Source: Comamonas terrigena NBRC 13299
GTDB taxonomy: Bacteria; Pseudomonadota; Gammaproteobacteria; Burkholderiales; Burkholderiaceae_C
DNA: 64,000 nucleotides
Assembly: GCF_006740045.1 (NCBI RefSeq)
Contig: NZ_AP019749.1
Location: 763,001-827,000, forward strand
Direction: 5' to 3'
The notes under the pieces were generated by a model. The model saw only the letters and a program-made list of their open reading frames with translations, did no database searches and was not told the DNA's origin. Positions within the stretch are counted from its first letter, which is position 1. Every line of letters starts with the position of its first letter. The position numbers and the translations under genes are program-made. This document shows, piece after piece, positions 45,108-56,642 of this stretch.

Positions 45108-45545
45108 TCAACGCTGCGGATTGCGCAGGCTGTCGCGGATTTCGCGCAGCAGCACCACGTCTTCCGGCGTGGGGGCCGGAGCCGCGGGTGCGGCCGGTGC
45201 TTCGCGCTTCAAGCGGTTGATTTGCTTGACCATGATGAAGATGATGAAGGCCAGAATCAGGAAGTTCACGGCCACCGTGATGAAGTTGCCGTAGGCAAAA
45301 ACGGGCACCCCGGCCTTGCGCAAAGCATCCAGCGTGCGGGGGATGCCATCGGGCACGGTGCCCAGGATGACGAACAGGTTGGAGAAGTCCAGTTTGCCGA
45401 AAATCAGGCCCACGACGGGCATGATCAGGTCGTTCACGACGGAGTCCACGATCTTGCCGAAGGCCCCGCCGATGATCACGCCGACGGCCAGATCCATCAC
45501 GTTGCCCTTGATCGCGAACTCGCGAAATTCTTGCATCATTCCCAT
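45108..45545 (-). CDS. mscL: Large-conductance mechanosensitive channel MscL
   Basis: MscL opens under membrane tension to release solutes on hypo-osmotic shock. The 145-residue protein begins [20 protein letters not shown], continues into the first helix [13 protein letters not shown], and has the second helix around [13 protein letters not shown], with a cytoplasmic helix at the C-terminus. ATG 45545 matches the family start. Confidence 0.96.
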   Translation of the reverse strand: MGMMQEFREFAIKGNVMDLAVGVIIGGAFGKIVDSVVNDLIMPVVGLIFGKLDFSNLFVILGTVPDGIPRTLDALRKAGVPVFAYGNFITVAVNFLILAFIIFIMVKQINRLKREAPAAPAAPAPTPEDVVLLREIRDSLRNPQR

Positions 45546-45647
45546 GGCTGACAGCTCCATAAAACGGGTTGAAGTTGGGGGCAAGTATGGGGGTGAACAC
45601 TGGTTTTCCATGTCGGACAGGCACTGGAATAACCCTAATCGCTCCGC

Positions 45648-45653
45648 TACAAT
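45648..45653 (+). promoter_or_regulatory. Candidate -10 box of the petABC operon
   Basis: TACAAT lies 43 bp before the petA ATG in the divergent mscL-petA gap. A weak TGGAAT (45625-45630) is at 17-bp spacing. Confidence 0.45.
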
Positions 45654-45696
45654 TTTTCGATTGACCCCAATCTAGCGATGTTCATCGAGGATTCCC

Positions 45697-46296
45697 ATGA
45701 GTGAAACTCCAGTCGACTCCAGCAAACGGACGTGGATCATCACGTCCGCTTGTGCCGGTGCGGTGGGCGGCGTGGCCGCTGCCGTGCCTTTCGTGAGTAC
45801 GTTCCAGCCTTCCGAGAAGGCGAAGGCGGCCGGTGCTGCCGTGGAGGTGGACATTTCCACCCTGAATCCTGGTGAAAAGATCACCGTGGAATGGCGCGGC
45901 AAGCCGGTGTGGATCATCAAGCGCACCCCCGAGCAGCTCAAGGAGCTGCCCGAGCAGGATCCGCTGCTGGCCGATCCCCAGTCGCTGCGCCACCCCGACC
46001 AGTTCACCCCGGTCTATGCCCGCAACGAAGGCCGCTCCATCAAGCCCGAAGTGCTGGTGGTCGTCGGCATCTGCACCCACCTGGGCTGCTCGCCCACGGA
46101 CAAGTTCGTGGCCGGTCCCCAGCCTTCGCTGCCTCCCGACTGGAAGGGCGGCTTCCTGTGCCCCTGCCACGGTTCGACCTTCGACATGGCGGGCCGCGTG
46201 TTCAAGAACAAGCCCGCTCCAGACAACCTGGAAGTGCCGCCCCACATGTACCTGTCGGAGACCAAGCTCCTGATCGGTGAAGACAAGAAGGCTTGA
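45697..46296 (+). CDS. petA: Rieske iron-sulfur subunit of the cytochrome bc1 complex
   Basis: The Rieske subunit takes electrons from ubiquinol and passes them to cytochrome c1. The 199-residue protein has an N-terminal membrane anchor (about 12-35) following SSKRTW, and the [2Fe-2S] boxes CTHLGC (Cys126, His128, Cys131) and CPCHGS (Cys155, Cys157, His158). Rieske proteins are folded before export and often use Tat, which is encoded in this window, but the usual twin arginine is not seen; KR precedes the anchor. It is first in the operon petA-petB-petC. Confidence 0.96.
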   Translation: MSETPVDSSKRTWIITSACAGAVGGVAAAVPFVSTFQPSEKAKAAGAAVEVDISTLNPGEKITVEWRGKPVWIIKRTPEQLKELPEQDPLLADPQSLRHPDQFTPVYARNEGRSIKPEVLVVVGICTHLGCSPTDKFVAGPQPSLPPDWKGGFLCPCHGSTFDMAGRVFKNKPAPDNLEVPPHMYLSETKLLIGEDKKA

Positions 46297-46306
46297 GGGA
46301 GTCGAC

Positions 46307-47722
46307 ATGGCCCACGAATTCAAAGAAATCGATCCCAATGCGTCCACGGGCGCCAAGGTGACCAACTGGTTCGAGAACCGTTTTCCCACGGCGTTCTCGG
46401 CCTACAAGGTGCACATGTCGGAGTACTACGCTCCGAAGAATTTCAACTTCTGGTACATCTTCGGCTCGCTGGCGCTGCTGGTGCTGGTGATCCAGATCGT
46501 CACCGGCATCTTCCTGGTGATGCACTACAAGCCGGATGCCGAGAAGGCATTCGCTTCGGTGGAATACATCATGCGTGATGTGCCCTGGGGCTGGCTGATC
46601 CGCTACATGCACTCCACGGGGGCGTCGGCCTTCTTTGTGGTGGTGTATCTGCACATGTTCCGCGGTCTTCTGTACGGTTCTTATCGTAAGCCGCGCGAAC
46701 TGGTCTGGATCTTCGGTTGCGCCATTTTCCTGGCGCTGATGGCCGAGGCCTTCATGGGCTACCTGCTGCCCTGGGGCCAGATGTCGTACTGGGGCGCCCA
46801 GGTGATCGTGAACCTGTTTGCCGCGATTCCCTTTGTCGGTCCCGATCTGGCCATCCTGATCCGTGGCGACTATGTGGTGGGTGATGCCACGCTGAACCGC
46901 TTCTTCAGCTTCCACGTGATCGCCGTGCCCCTGGTGCTGCTGGGCCTGGTGGTGGCGCACTTGCTGGCGCTGCACGATGTGGGCTCCAACAACCCCGACG
47001 GTGTGGAAATCAAGGCCCCCAGCGCCCCCAAGGACGCACAGGGCCACCCGCTGGACGGCATTCCCTTCCACCCCTACTACACGGTGCACGACATCTTCGG
47101 CGTGGCAGTGTTCCTGTTCCTGTTCTCGGCCGTGGTGTTCTTCGCGCCCGAGTTCGGCGGCTACTTCCTGGAATACAACAACTTCATTCCGGCCGATCCG
47201 CTGAAGACGCCCAACCACATTGCTCCGGTCTGGTACTTCACGCCCTTCTACTCGATGCTGCGTGCGATCACTTCCGAGATGATGTATGTGCTGGTCGCCT
47301 GCGTCGTGCTGGCTGCGCTGTTCACCTTCGTGAAGACCAAGCTGCCCGGCATTGCCAAGGCCATCGTGGGTGGTGCTGCCGTGGTGGCCGTGGCCCTGAT
47401 GCTTTCCATCGACGCCAAGTTCTGGGGTGTGGTGGTGATGGGCGGCGCCGTGATCATCCTGTTCGCACTGCCCTGGCTGGACTGCAGCCCGGTCAAGTCG
47501 ATCCGCTACCGTCCGAGCTGGCACAAGTACCTGTACGCCGTGTTTGTCGTGGTGTTCGTGGTGCTGGCCTACCTGGGTGTGCAGCCTCCGTCGCCGATCG
47601 GCGAACGGGTGTCGCAAGTCGGAACCCTGTTTTACTTCGGTTTCTTCTTCCTGATGCCCTGGTGGAGCCAGATCGGCACGCCCAAGCCCGTGCCCGATCG
47701 CGTGACTTTCAAGCCCCACTGA
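46307..47722 (+). CDS. petB: Cytochrome b of the bc1 complex
   Basis: Cytochrome b carries the two b hemes and the quinol sites of the bc1 complex. The 471-residue protein is the long form with both cytochrome b N- and C-terminal domains. Heme-ligand histidines are in RYMHSTGASAFF and in the fourth-helix region RFFSFHVIAVPLV, with the PEFGGY (PEWY-like) quinol motif at base 47149 onward. ATG 46307 lies 10 bases after the petA stop. Confidence 0.96.
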   Translation: MAHEFKEIDPNASTGAKVTNWFENRFPTAFSAYKVHMSEYYAPKNFNFWYIFGSLALLVLVIQIVTGIFLVMHYKPDAEKAFASVEYIMRDVPWGWLIRYMHSTGASAFFVVVYLHMFRGLLYGSYRKPRELVWIFGCAIFLALMAEAFMGYLLPWGQMSYWGAQVIVNLFAAIPFVGPDLAILIRGDYVVGDATLNRFFSFHVIAVPLVLLGLVVAHLLALHDVGSNNPDGVEIKAPSAPKDAQGHPLDGIPFHPYYTVHDIFGVAVFLFLFSAVVFFAPEFGGYFLEYNNFIPADPLKTPNHIAPVWYFTPFYSMLRAITSEMMYVLVACVVLAALFTFVKTKLPGIAKAIVGGAAVVAVALMLSIDAKFWGVVVMGGAVIILFALPWLDCSPVKSIRYRPSWHKYLYAVFVVVFVVLAYLGVQPPSPIGERVSQVGTLFYFGFFFLMPWWSQIGTPKPVPDRVTFKPH

Positions 47723-47740
47723 GCCTAGGAGAGAACAACA

Positions 47741-48499
47741 ATGAAAAAACTGATCCTCACGCTGGTAGCCGCTCTGGGCATCGCCACCGGTGCCCAGGCA
47801 TCGGGTGACCTGCTGGTTCCGCTGGACAAGGCACCGGTCGACACCACCAACCAGGCCTCGCTGCAAAACGGCGCCAAGCTGTTCGTGAACTACTGCCTGA
47901 GCTGCCACTCGGCCGCCTTCATGCGCTACAACCGTCTGCAGGACATCGGTCTGACCGAGCAGCAGATCAAGGACAACCTGCTGTTCACCACCGACAAGGT
48001 GGGCGAGACGATGATTTCGGCCATCGATCCCAAGCAGGCCAAGGACTGGTTCGGTGGCAATCCTCCCGACCTGACCGTGATTGCGCGCTCTCGCGCCAGC
48101 GGCAACGGCACCGGTGCGGACTACCTCTACACCTTCCTGCGCACCTTCTACAAGGACGAAACCAAGCCCACCGGCTGGAACAATCTGGCCTTCCCCAGCG
48201 TGGGCATGCCGCACGTGCTGTGGCAGCTGCAAGGTGAGCGCCGCGCCCTGTTCGAAGAGCAGGAAGTGCATGGTCAAAAGACCCATGTGTTCAAGGGCTG
48301 GGAGGAGTTGACTCCGGGCACCATGACGCAGGTACAGTACGATCAGGCAGTTGGCGACTTGGTGAACTACCTGCAATGGATGGGCGAACCAGCGCAAAAT
48401 ACCCGCATCCGCCTGGGTGTGGGCGTGCTGATCTTCCTGGGGCTGTTCATCTTCATTGCCTGGAGACTGAATGCCGCGTTCTGGAAAGATGTCAAGTAA
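47741..48499 (+). CDS. petC: Cytochrome c1 of the bc1 complex
   Basis: Cytochrome c1 receives electrons from the Rieske protein and passes them to a periplasmic cytochrome c. The 252-residue protein has a signal peptide ending near QASGD (residue 22), the heme attachment site CLSCH (Cys52, Cys55, His56), and a C-terminal membrane anchor (about 224-242: GVLIFLGLFIFIAWRL). An AGGAGA ribosome-binding site precedes the ATG. Two hairpins, the second with a strong T-run, follow it. Confidence 0.96.
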   Translation: MKKLILTLVAALGIATGAQASGDLLVPLDKAPVDTTNQASLQNGAKLFVNYCLSCHSAAFMRYNRLQDIGLTEQQIKDNLLFTTDKVGETMISAIDPKQAKDWFGGNPPDLTVIARSRASGNGTGADYLYTFLRTFYKDETKPTGWNNLAFPSVGMPHVLWQLQGERRALFEEQEVHGQKTHVFKGWEELTPGTMTQVQYDQAVGDLVNYLQWMGEPAQNTRIRLGVGVLIFLGLFIFIAWRLNAAFWKDVK

Positions 48500-48514
48500 G
48501 TAGTCGGTCTGCAG

Positions 48515-48540
48515 CCGCTTTCAGCCCCGGTTGAAAGCGG
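48515..48540 (+). other. Hairpin after petC
   Basis: CCGCTTTCA (48515-48523) pairs with TGAAAGCGG (48532-48540). Only a poor T-tail follows, so it probably protects the 3' end or assists the next terminator. Confidence 0.5.
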
Positions 48541-48553
48541 TTCGGTCTTTGTG

Positions 48554-48592
48554 GAGTGGGCGCTGTAGAGCGTCCCACTCTTTTTGATTTTT
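48554..48592 (+). terminator. Intrinsic terminator between petC and sspA
   Basis: GAGTGGG (48554-48560) pairs with CCCACTC (48574-48580), with an inner CGCT/AGCG stem and GTAG loop, followed by TTTTTGATTTTT. It may be partial, since sspA starts only 14 bases later. Confidence 0.75.
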
Positions 48593-48605
48593 AGGAGCTT
48601 CCACC

Positions 48606-49217
48606 ATGATGGTGCTTTATTCGGGAACTACGTGCCCTTATTCCCACCGTTGCCGCTTTGTGCTGTTCGAGAAGGGCATGGACTTCGAGATCCGCGACGT
48701 GGATCTGTACAACAAGCCCGAAGAGATCAGCGTGATGAACCCGTACGGCCAGGTGCCCATCCTGGTGGAACGTGACCTGATCCTGTACGAATCGAACATC
48801 ATCAACGAATACATTGATGAGCGCTTCCCCCATCCCCAGCTGATGCCTGGCGACCCGGTGGACCGCGCCCGCGTGCGCTTGTTCCTGCTGAACTTCGAAA
48901 AAGAGCTGTTCGTGCACGTGAACACGCTGGAAGAGCGCAATGCCAAGGGCAACGAAAAGGCCATCGAGAAGGCCCGTGCCCACATCCGCGACCGCCTGAC
49001 GCAGCTGGCCCCCGTGTTCCTGAAGAACAAGTACATGCTGGGTGAAGGCTTCTCCATGCTGGACGTGGCCATTGCACCGCTGCTGTGGCGTCTGGACTAC
49101 TATGGCATCGAGCTGAGCAAGAATGCTGCGCCGCTGCTGAAGTATGCCGAGCGCATCTTCTCGCGCCCTGCCTACATCGAAGCGCTGACGCCTTCCGAAA
49201 AGGTCATGCGCAAGTAA
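48606..49217 (+). CDS. sspA: Stringent starvation protein A (GST-fold)
   Basis: SspA is a glutathione-S-transferase-fold protein without classical transferase activity that binds RNA polymerase and affects acid and starvation responses. The 203-residue protein begins MMVLYSGTTCPYSHRCRFVL and contains PYGQVPILVERDLILYES and the helical C-terminal domain with RPAYIEAL. The gene precedes sspB as in most gamma- and betaproteobacteria. Confidence 0.93.
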   Translation: MMVLYSGTTCPYSHRCRFVLFEKGMDFEIRDVDLYNKPEEISVMNPYGQVPILVERDLILYESNIINEYIDERFPHPQLMPGDPVDRARVRLFLLNFEKELFVHVNTLEERNAKGNEKAIEKARAHIRDRLTQLAPVFLKNKYMLGEGFSMLDVAIAPLLWRLDYYGIELSKNAAPLLKYAERIFSRPAYIEALTPSEKVMRK

Positions 49218-49264
49218 GACCTGCCGGCCCTGTTCCCCTGAAATCTGATCCACCGCTTGCTGCC

Positions 49265-49801
49265 ATGAATGCCCAGGACTCCACGTCGACCCGCCCCTAT
49301 CTGATCCGGGCCATTTACGAGTGGTGCACCGACAACGGCTTCACGCCGTATCTGGCCGTGCGTGTGGACAAGACGGTACAGGTGCCGCGCGAGTACGTGA
49401 ACGACGGCGAGATCGTGCTCAACGTCAGCTACGACGCCACCAGCGGTCTGCAGATGGGCAATGAATTCATTGAATTCAAGGCCCGTTTCGGCGGCAAGCC
49501 GCGCGAGATCATGGTGCCGGTGGAGCGCGTGCTGGCGATCTACGCCCGCGAAAGCGGCCAGGGCATGTCCTTCCCCGTGGTGGACGGGGCCGTGCTCGAC
49601 GCCCAAGGCGACGCGGAGTCCGTGGTGGATGCCGTGGACGACAGCGTCGAGGCCAATGCGTCCGACCGGGTGGTGCAACTGGTGCCTACGGACACCGCTG
49701 CGGCGCCCTTGGCCGCCGTGCCGCGCGCGGAGGATGATGACGGCGACAAGCCGCGCCCGCCTTCGGGTGGGGGCCGTCCTTCGCTGAAATTGGTGAAGTG
49801 A
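49265..49801 (+). CDS. sspB: ClpXP adaptor SspB
   Basis: SspB delivers ssrA-tagged peptides to the ClpXP protease. The 178-residue protein starts MNAQDSTSTRPYLIRAIYEW and has the conserved domain (about 10-110) with TPYLAVRVDKTVQVP and the EFKARFGGKPREI segment. After about residue 115 the chain is acidic and low-complexity and ends in PSLKLVK, the ClpX-binding tail pattern (xLxLVK). The start is fixed by the conserved N-terminus. Confidence 0.93.
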   Translation: MNAQDSTSTRPYLIRAIYEWCTDNGFTPYLAVRVDKTVQVPREYVNDGEIVLNVSYDATSGLQMGNEFIEFKARFGGKPREIMVPVERVLAIYARESGQGMSFPVVDGAVLDAQGDAESVVDAVDDSVEANASDRVVQLVPTDTAAAPLAAVPRAEDDDGDKPRPPSGGGRPSLKLVK

Positions 49802-49845
49802 CAGAAAACATGCAGGACTGCCCCTGGGGCCGATCATTCCTGCAT

Positions 49846-49851
49846 TAGAAT
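49846..49851 (+). promoter_or_regulatory. Candidate -10 box of the tRNA-Thr pair
   Basis: TAGAAT, in the context TTAGAATCA also seen before secA, ends nine bases before the first tRNA. No clear -35. Confidence 0.4.
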
Positions 49852-49860
49852 CAGCGGTTT

Positions 49861-49936
49861 GCCGGTTTAGCTCAGTTGGTAGAGCACCCGCCTTGTAAGC
49901 GGTAGGTCGTCAGTTCGAATCCGACAACCGGCACCA
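49861..49936 (+). tRNA. tRNA-Thr (anticodon TGT), copy 1
   Basis: A 76-base cloverleaf with acceptor GCCGGTT/AACCGGC, D arm GCTC/GAGC, anticodon loop CTTGTAA (anticodon TGT, reading ACA), T arm with GTTCGAATC and an encoded CCA. The outer anticodon-stem pair is C/T, a mismatch. Confidence 0.97.
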
Positions 49937-50012
49937 TCTCTTTTTGCTGCATGCGCTGGCATGCGGCCCGTGTCCTGAATTTTGTCCTGCACACCGCTTG
50001 CAGTGGCAGAAC

Positions 50013-50088
50013 GCCGGTTTAGCTCAGTTGGTAGAGCACCCGCCTTGTAAGCGGTAGGTCGTCAGTTCGAATCCGACAACCGGCACCA
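50013..50088 (+). tRNA. tRNA-Thr (anticodon TGT), copy 2
   Basis: Identical to the copy at 49861-49936, including the encoded CCA. A run of T follows at 50103-50108, which could serve as the end of the tRNA transcript. Confidence 0.97.
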
Positions 50089-50124
50089 TCTCCTCCCCCT
50101 CCTTTTTTGTGCCGCCCGCGCGTT

Positions 50125-50460
50125 TCAGCGCGCTTCCCATTCCTGGGTGCTGCGCACCTTCAGGCGGATGTGCTGCACATCCCAGCCTTTGACACGCAGG
50201 TGCGCCTCCATGCCCGGCAGCAGGTAGCGCAGCTTGCTGGCGGCTGCGTTGTTGCGCACCAGCAGGCACCAGGTGCTGCCTTCGATGGGGCCTGCTTCCA
50301 GGCAATTGCGCAGGGTGGGAGGCACCAGCGGCAGGATGGAGCGCAGGCGCTCCTTGGAGTCCTGGGTCAATGCCACCAGCTGGGCCAGGGTGGGGGATTC
50401 GCGCGCGGCCTGCTCCACGGAGACGGCATGGTGGCGGCGGGTGATGGGGCTGTGGGACAT
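50125..50460 (-). CDS. DUF721 protein, DciA-like helicase-loading factor
   Basis: A 111-residue protein of the DUF721 family. It has an RSILPLVPPTLRNCLEAGPI segment, WCLLVRNNAAASKLRYLLP and a C-terminal basic strand. DciA proteins of this family help load the DnaB replicative helicase in bacteria that lack DnaC. The gene is divergent from secA, as in many betaproteobacteria. ATG 50460 is the most likely start. Its short, divergent sequence leaves the DciA role as inference. Confidence 0.8.
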   Translation of the reverse strand: MSHSPITRRHHAVSVEQAARESPTLAQLVALTQDSKERLRSILPLVPPTLRNCLEAGPIEGSTWCLLVRNNAAASKLRYLLPGMEAHLRVKGWDVQHIRLKVRSTQEWEAR

Positions 50461-50557
50461 GGAAAATACCGGGCTGGCTAGCACAGGATTATGCGGGGCA
50501 CTGCTGCTGCGACAAGGGCTGTGGTGCGGCGGCATTTCCCCCAGGGTGGCAGACAGT

Positions 50558-50606
50558 TAGAATCAATTTTTGGCTTGCACTGCTTCCCGGCTCTTGCAGG
50601 AAGCAG
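50558..50606 (+). promoter_or_regulatory. Candidate secA promoter and leader hairpin
   Basis: TAGAAT (50558-50563) is a likely -10 box. In the leader, CTGCTTCC (50580-50587) pairs with GGAAGCAG (50599-50606). The secA ATG is 84 bases further on. Whether the hairpin has a role in secA control is not known. Confidence 0.35.
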
Positions 50607-50689
50607 CGCCAGTCCCCATCTGCAGTTTCATCTTAGGGATTCTGACCCGCCGCAGGGCCTGTAGGGCTGTGCTGGTTGGGTCTGTTCGC

Positions 50690-53425
<2,736 letters not shown>

Positions 53426-53449
53426 TGGACGCACCGGCATGAACCTCTG

Positions 53450-53480
53450 ACAACACGGGCTGCGGCCCGTGTTGTGCTTT
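53450..53480 (+). terminator. Intrinsic terminator after secA
   Basis: ACAACACGGGC (53450-53460) and GCCCGTGTTGT (53465-53475) form an 11-bp stem with a TGCG loop. The tail GCTTTGT is short in T, so termination may be incomplete. Confidence 0.6.
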
Positions 53481-53562
53481 GTACGTAGGCCTGCGTAACG
53501 TGGAGGCCCTGTGATCGGCCGATAATCGGCCCCTGTTTTTAATTTCTGTAGGAAGCCCTGCA

Positions 53563-54792
53563 ATGCCCGTGAATCTCCCCGCTCCCGTTGCCGCAGACCT
53601 GCACCCGGTCGCAGGCGTGCGCATTGGCGTCACCGAAGCCGGTGTGCGCAAAGCCAACCGCAAAGACCTGACCGTGTTCCTGCTGGACGAAGGCACCACG
53701 GTGGCCGGCGTGTTCACGCAAAACCGCTTCTGCGCCGCACCCGTGCAAGTGGGCCGCGAGCACCTGCAGGCCGGCAAGGGCATCCGCGCCATGGTGATCA
53801 ACACCGGCAATGCCAACGCCGGCACCGGCGCGGCCGGCCTGGCCAATGCCCGCGCCACCTGCGCGGCTCTGGGCAAGGAACTGGGTCTGGCCCCCGAGCA
53901 GATCCTGCCGTTCTCGACCGGCGTGATCATGGAAGAGCTGCCGGTGGACCGCATCGTGGCCGGTCTGCCCCAGGCGATTGCTGCGGCCCGGGCCGACAAC
54001 TGGGCCACGGCAGCCGAAGGCATCATGACCACCGACACCCAGCCCAAGGCCTACAGCCGCCAGCTGCAGGTCGGCGGCAAGACCGTCACCGTGACCGGCA
54101 TCAGCAAGGGCGCGGGCATGATCCGTCCCAATATGGCCACCATGCTGGGCTTTGTCGCCACCGATGCGGCCATTGACCCGGCGCTGCTGCAGGGCCTGGT
54201 CAAGGAGCTGGCCGATGGTTCGTTCAACCGCGTGACGATCGACGGTGACACCTCCACCAATGACAGCTTTGTGTTGATGGCCACCCACCAGGCCGGCCAT
54301 GCGCCCATCGCCAGCTGGGATGGGGTCGAGGCCCAGGCCCTGAAGGCCGCGCTGTTGGATGTGGCCCGCCTGCTGGCCCAGGCCATCGTGCGCGACGGCG
54401 AAGGTGCCACCAAGTTCATCACCGTGCAGATCGATGGTGGCAAGACCGAAGAAGAATGCCGTCTGGCCGCCTACGCCATCGCCCATTCGCCCCTGGTCAA
54501 GACCGCGTTCTTTGCCTCCGACCCCAACCTGGGCCGCATTCTGGCGGCTGTGGGCTACGCCGGCATCACCGACCTGGACCAGACCGCGATCGATCTGTTC
54601 CTGGACGATGTGCATGTGGTGGTCAACGGTGGCCGCAACCCGTCCTACCAGGAAGCCGACGGCCAGCGCGTGATGAAGCAGCAGGAAATCACCGTGCGCG
54701 TGGTGCTGGGCCGTGGCAATGCCAGCCAGACCGTGTGGACCTGTGACTTCAGCCACGAGTACGTGACCATCAACGCCGACTACCGTTCCTGA
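53563..54792 (+). CDS. argJ: Glutamate N-acetyltransferase / amino-acid acetyltransferase ArgJ
   Basis: ArgJ recycles the acetyl group in arginine synthesis, moving it from N-acetylornithine to glutamate. The 409-residue precursor is self-cleaved before the nucleophile Thr193 in [11 protein letters not shown], giving alpha and beta chains. Other motifs are [11 protein letters not shown] (79-89) and [11 protein letters not shown]. Monofunctional and bifunctional forms cannot be told apart here. Confidence 0.96.
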   Translation: MPVNLPAPVAADLHPVAGVRIGVTEAGVRKANRKDLTVFLLDEGTTVAGVFTQNRFCAAPVQVGREHLQAGKGIRAMVINTGNANAGTGAAGLANARATCAALGKELGLAPEQILPFSTGVIMEELPVDRIVAGLPQAIAAARADNWATAAEGIMTTDTQPKAYSRQLQVGGKTVTVTGISKGAGMIRPNMATMLGFVATDAAIDPALLQGLVKELADGSFNRVTIDGDTSTNDSFVLMATHQAGHAPIASWDGVEAQALKAALLDVARLLAQAIVRDGEGATKFITVQIDGGKTEEECRLAAYAIAHSPLVKTAFFASDPNLGRILAAVGYAGITDLDQTAIDLFLDDVHVVVNGGRNPSYQEADGQRVMKQQEITVRVVLGRGNASQTVWTCDFSHEYVTINADYRS

Positions 54793-54805
54793 GCCCGCGG
54801 GGCTG

Positions 54806-54845
54806 GCGGTTCGCGCCAGGCAGGCGCCGAAGCTGCGCGAACCGC
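54806..54845. repeat. 11-bp inverted repeat after argJ
   Basis: GCGGTTCGCGC (54806-54816) and GCGCGAACCGC (54835-54845) are perfect inverted complements. No T-run follows, so it is not a standard terminator. It may be an mRNA 3'-end stabiliser. Confidence 0.45.
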
Positions 54846-54928
54846 TGCTGCCAGCATCCGCCTTGGCAGGCCGTGCGGCATGTGCTGGAGCCCCCTCAAC
54901 ACTACCATTCCCGGAGACCGACCCTGCC

Positions 54929-55888
54929 ATGACCGATTCCACCCTGTCTGCCTTGAGTCCGCTGGAGCGCCTGGTGGCCCGTGCCGAGCAACTGATGCAG
55001 CGCATCGAAACCGTGCTGCCCCAGCCGCTGCAGGCGCCGGTCAGCTGGGACGATGCCATTGCCTGGCGTTACCGCAAGCGCGCCAACGGCTGCGGCGTGC
55101 TGGAGCCGGTGCGCCATGTGGGGGCCATGCAGCTGTCCGATCTGCAGAATGTGGACGTGCAAAAAGACAAGATTGCCCGCAACACCGAGCAATTTGTGCA
55201 GGGCCGTACGGCCAACAACGTGCTGCTGACCGGCGCACGCGGGACGGGCAAGTCGTCGCTCATCCGCGCCTGCCTGCACGCGTACGCGCCCCAGGGCCTG
55301 CGCCTGATCGAAGTGGACAAGGCCGATCTGACCGACCTGCCCGACATCGTGGACGTGGTCGCCGGCCGGCCCGAGAAGTTTGTCATCTACTGTGACGACC
55401 TGAGCTTCGAGGAAGGCGAGCCCGGCTACAAGGCCATGAAGTCCATCCTGGATGGTTCGGTCAGTGCCGCCACCCCGAATGTGCTGGTCTATGCCACCAG
55501 CAACCGCCGCCATCTGCTGCCCGAGTACATGATCGACAACCTGGCCCAGTCCAAGGGCGAGAACGGCGAGATCCACCCCGGCGAAGTGGTGGAAGAGAAG
55601 ATTTCGCTGTCCGAGCGCTTTGGCCTGTGGGTCAGCTTCTACCCCTTCAGCCAGGATGAATACCTGCGCGTGGTGGCGCAGTGGCTGTCGGCCCTGGGTG
55701 TGTCGGCCGAGGAGATCGAGGCCTCCCGGCCCGAAGCCCTGGTCTGGGCGCTGGAGCGCGGCTCGCGCAGCGGCCGCGTGGCCCACCAGTTCGCACGGGA
55801 CTGGGCCGGGCGTGCGCAGCGCGCCGTGGAAGGCCGCCAGCGCATTGCCGATGTGGACGGCCTGAGCGAAGAAGCCGAAACCGATTGA
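54929..55888 (+). CDS. DUF815 family ATPase
   Basis: A 319-residue AAA+-like ATPase of the DUF815 family. It has Walker A GARGTGKS (102-109), Walker B-like VIYCDDLSFEE with the acidic pair, and the sensor-like segment VYATSNRRHLLPE. Members are widespread in proteobacteria; the function is not established. ATG 54929 follows a GGAGA site. It is followed by a NUDIX gene 40 bases later, so the two are probably co-transcribed. Confidence 0.88.
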   Translation: MTDSTLSALSPLERLVARAEQLMQRIETVLPQPLQAPVSWDDAIAWRYRKRANGCGVLEPVRHVGAMQLSDLQNVDVQKDKIARNTEQFVQGRTANNVLLTGARGTGKSSLIRACLHAYAPQGLRLIEVDKADLTDLPDIVDVVAGRPEKFVIYCDDLSFEEGEPGYKAMKSILDGSVSAATPNVLVYATSNRRHLLPEYMIDNLAQSKGENGEIHPGEVVEEKISLSERFGLWVSFYPFSQDEYLRVVAQWLSALGVSAEEIEASRPEALVWALERGSRSGRVAHQFARDWAGRAQRAVEGRQRIADVDGLSEEAETD

Positions 55889-55928
55889 AGCCCGGCGGCC
55901 TGGGGCCGCCGTGAGAGGAAATACTGTT

Positions 55929-56396
55929 GTGACCGATACCCCTGCCGTTCGTACCCACACCGAAGTCGCCGTGGGCGTGCTGATCCGCGAAAGCGATGGT
56001 GCGTTGCTGATCACCAGCCGCCCCGTCGGCAAGCCGCGGGCGGGCTGGTGGGAGTTTCCGGGCGGCAAGCTCGAAGCCGGCGAGACGGTGGAGCAGGCCC
56101 TGCGCCGCGAACTGCAGGAGGAGCTGGGCATCACCATTACCAACTGCATCCCCTGGAAGGTGACGGAGCACGACTATTCCCACGCCCTGGTGCGCCTGCA
56201 CTGGTGCAAGGTCACGCAGTGGGACGGTGTGTTCGAGATGCGCGAAGGCCAGCAGATGGCCTGGCAGCAGCTGCCGTTGACGGTGCGTCCGGTGCTGGAG
56301 GGTTCCTACCCGGTGCTGGCGTGGCTGAGCGCCGAGCGCGGTCTGCCGTTTGATGGGGCGCTGTATGCCCAGGATGCCGCTGCCGCAGAAAAATAA
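55929..56396 (+). CDS. NUDIX hydrolase, MutT-like
   Basis: A 155-residue NUDIX protein. The NUDIX box is complete: Gly46, Glu52, Arg60-Glu61, Glu64-Glu65 and Gly67 in the GGKLEAGETVEQALRRELQE region. MutT enzymes remove 8-oxo-dGTP from the nucleotide pool. GTG 55929 is preceded by GAGAGGAA at eight bases, which favours it over GTG 55911. The domain is short and single, without the thiamine-phosphate-synthase-like fusion found in some MutT proteins. Confidence 0.88.
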   Translation: MTDTPAVRTHTEVAVGVLIRESDGALLITSRPVGKPRAGWWEFPGGKLEAGETVEQALRRELQEELGITITNCIPWKVTEHDYSHALVRLHWCKVTQWDGVFEMREGQQMAWQQLPLTVRPVLEGSYPVLAWLSAERGLPFDGALYAQDAAAAEK

Positions 56397-56642
56397 ATGC
56401 CAGCCTGTGCGCCGCTGCACGGGCGCTAGAGACGCTGCCCGCGTGGCATGCCATGCTCCACCTTGGGCACTGAAAAAATCTTTGCAGGCAGCCTCTGCGG
56501 CGCCGGTCTGTGGACAAGTCCGCAGCAGCTGCCGCAGTCCGCAGGCGGTCGTGCGCAAGCTGCGTCGTGCGGGCACTCAAGCAGGGGAACCCGGGCATTG
56601 CAGGCTGCTGCCTGTGTGCAGCGGGGCGTTCACCCGGCGGAT

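Larger units (their letters stand above)
49861..50093 (+). repeat. Tandem duplication of the tRNA-Thr gene
   Basis: The two copies begin 152 bases apart and are identical for all 76 tRNA bases plus five flanking bases (ATCTC) downstream. The 76-bp spacer between them is not repeated. Confidence 0.85.
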
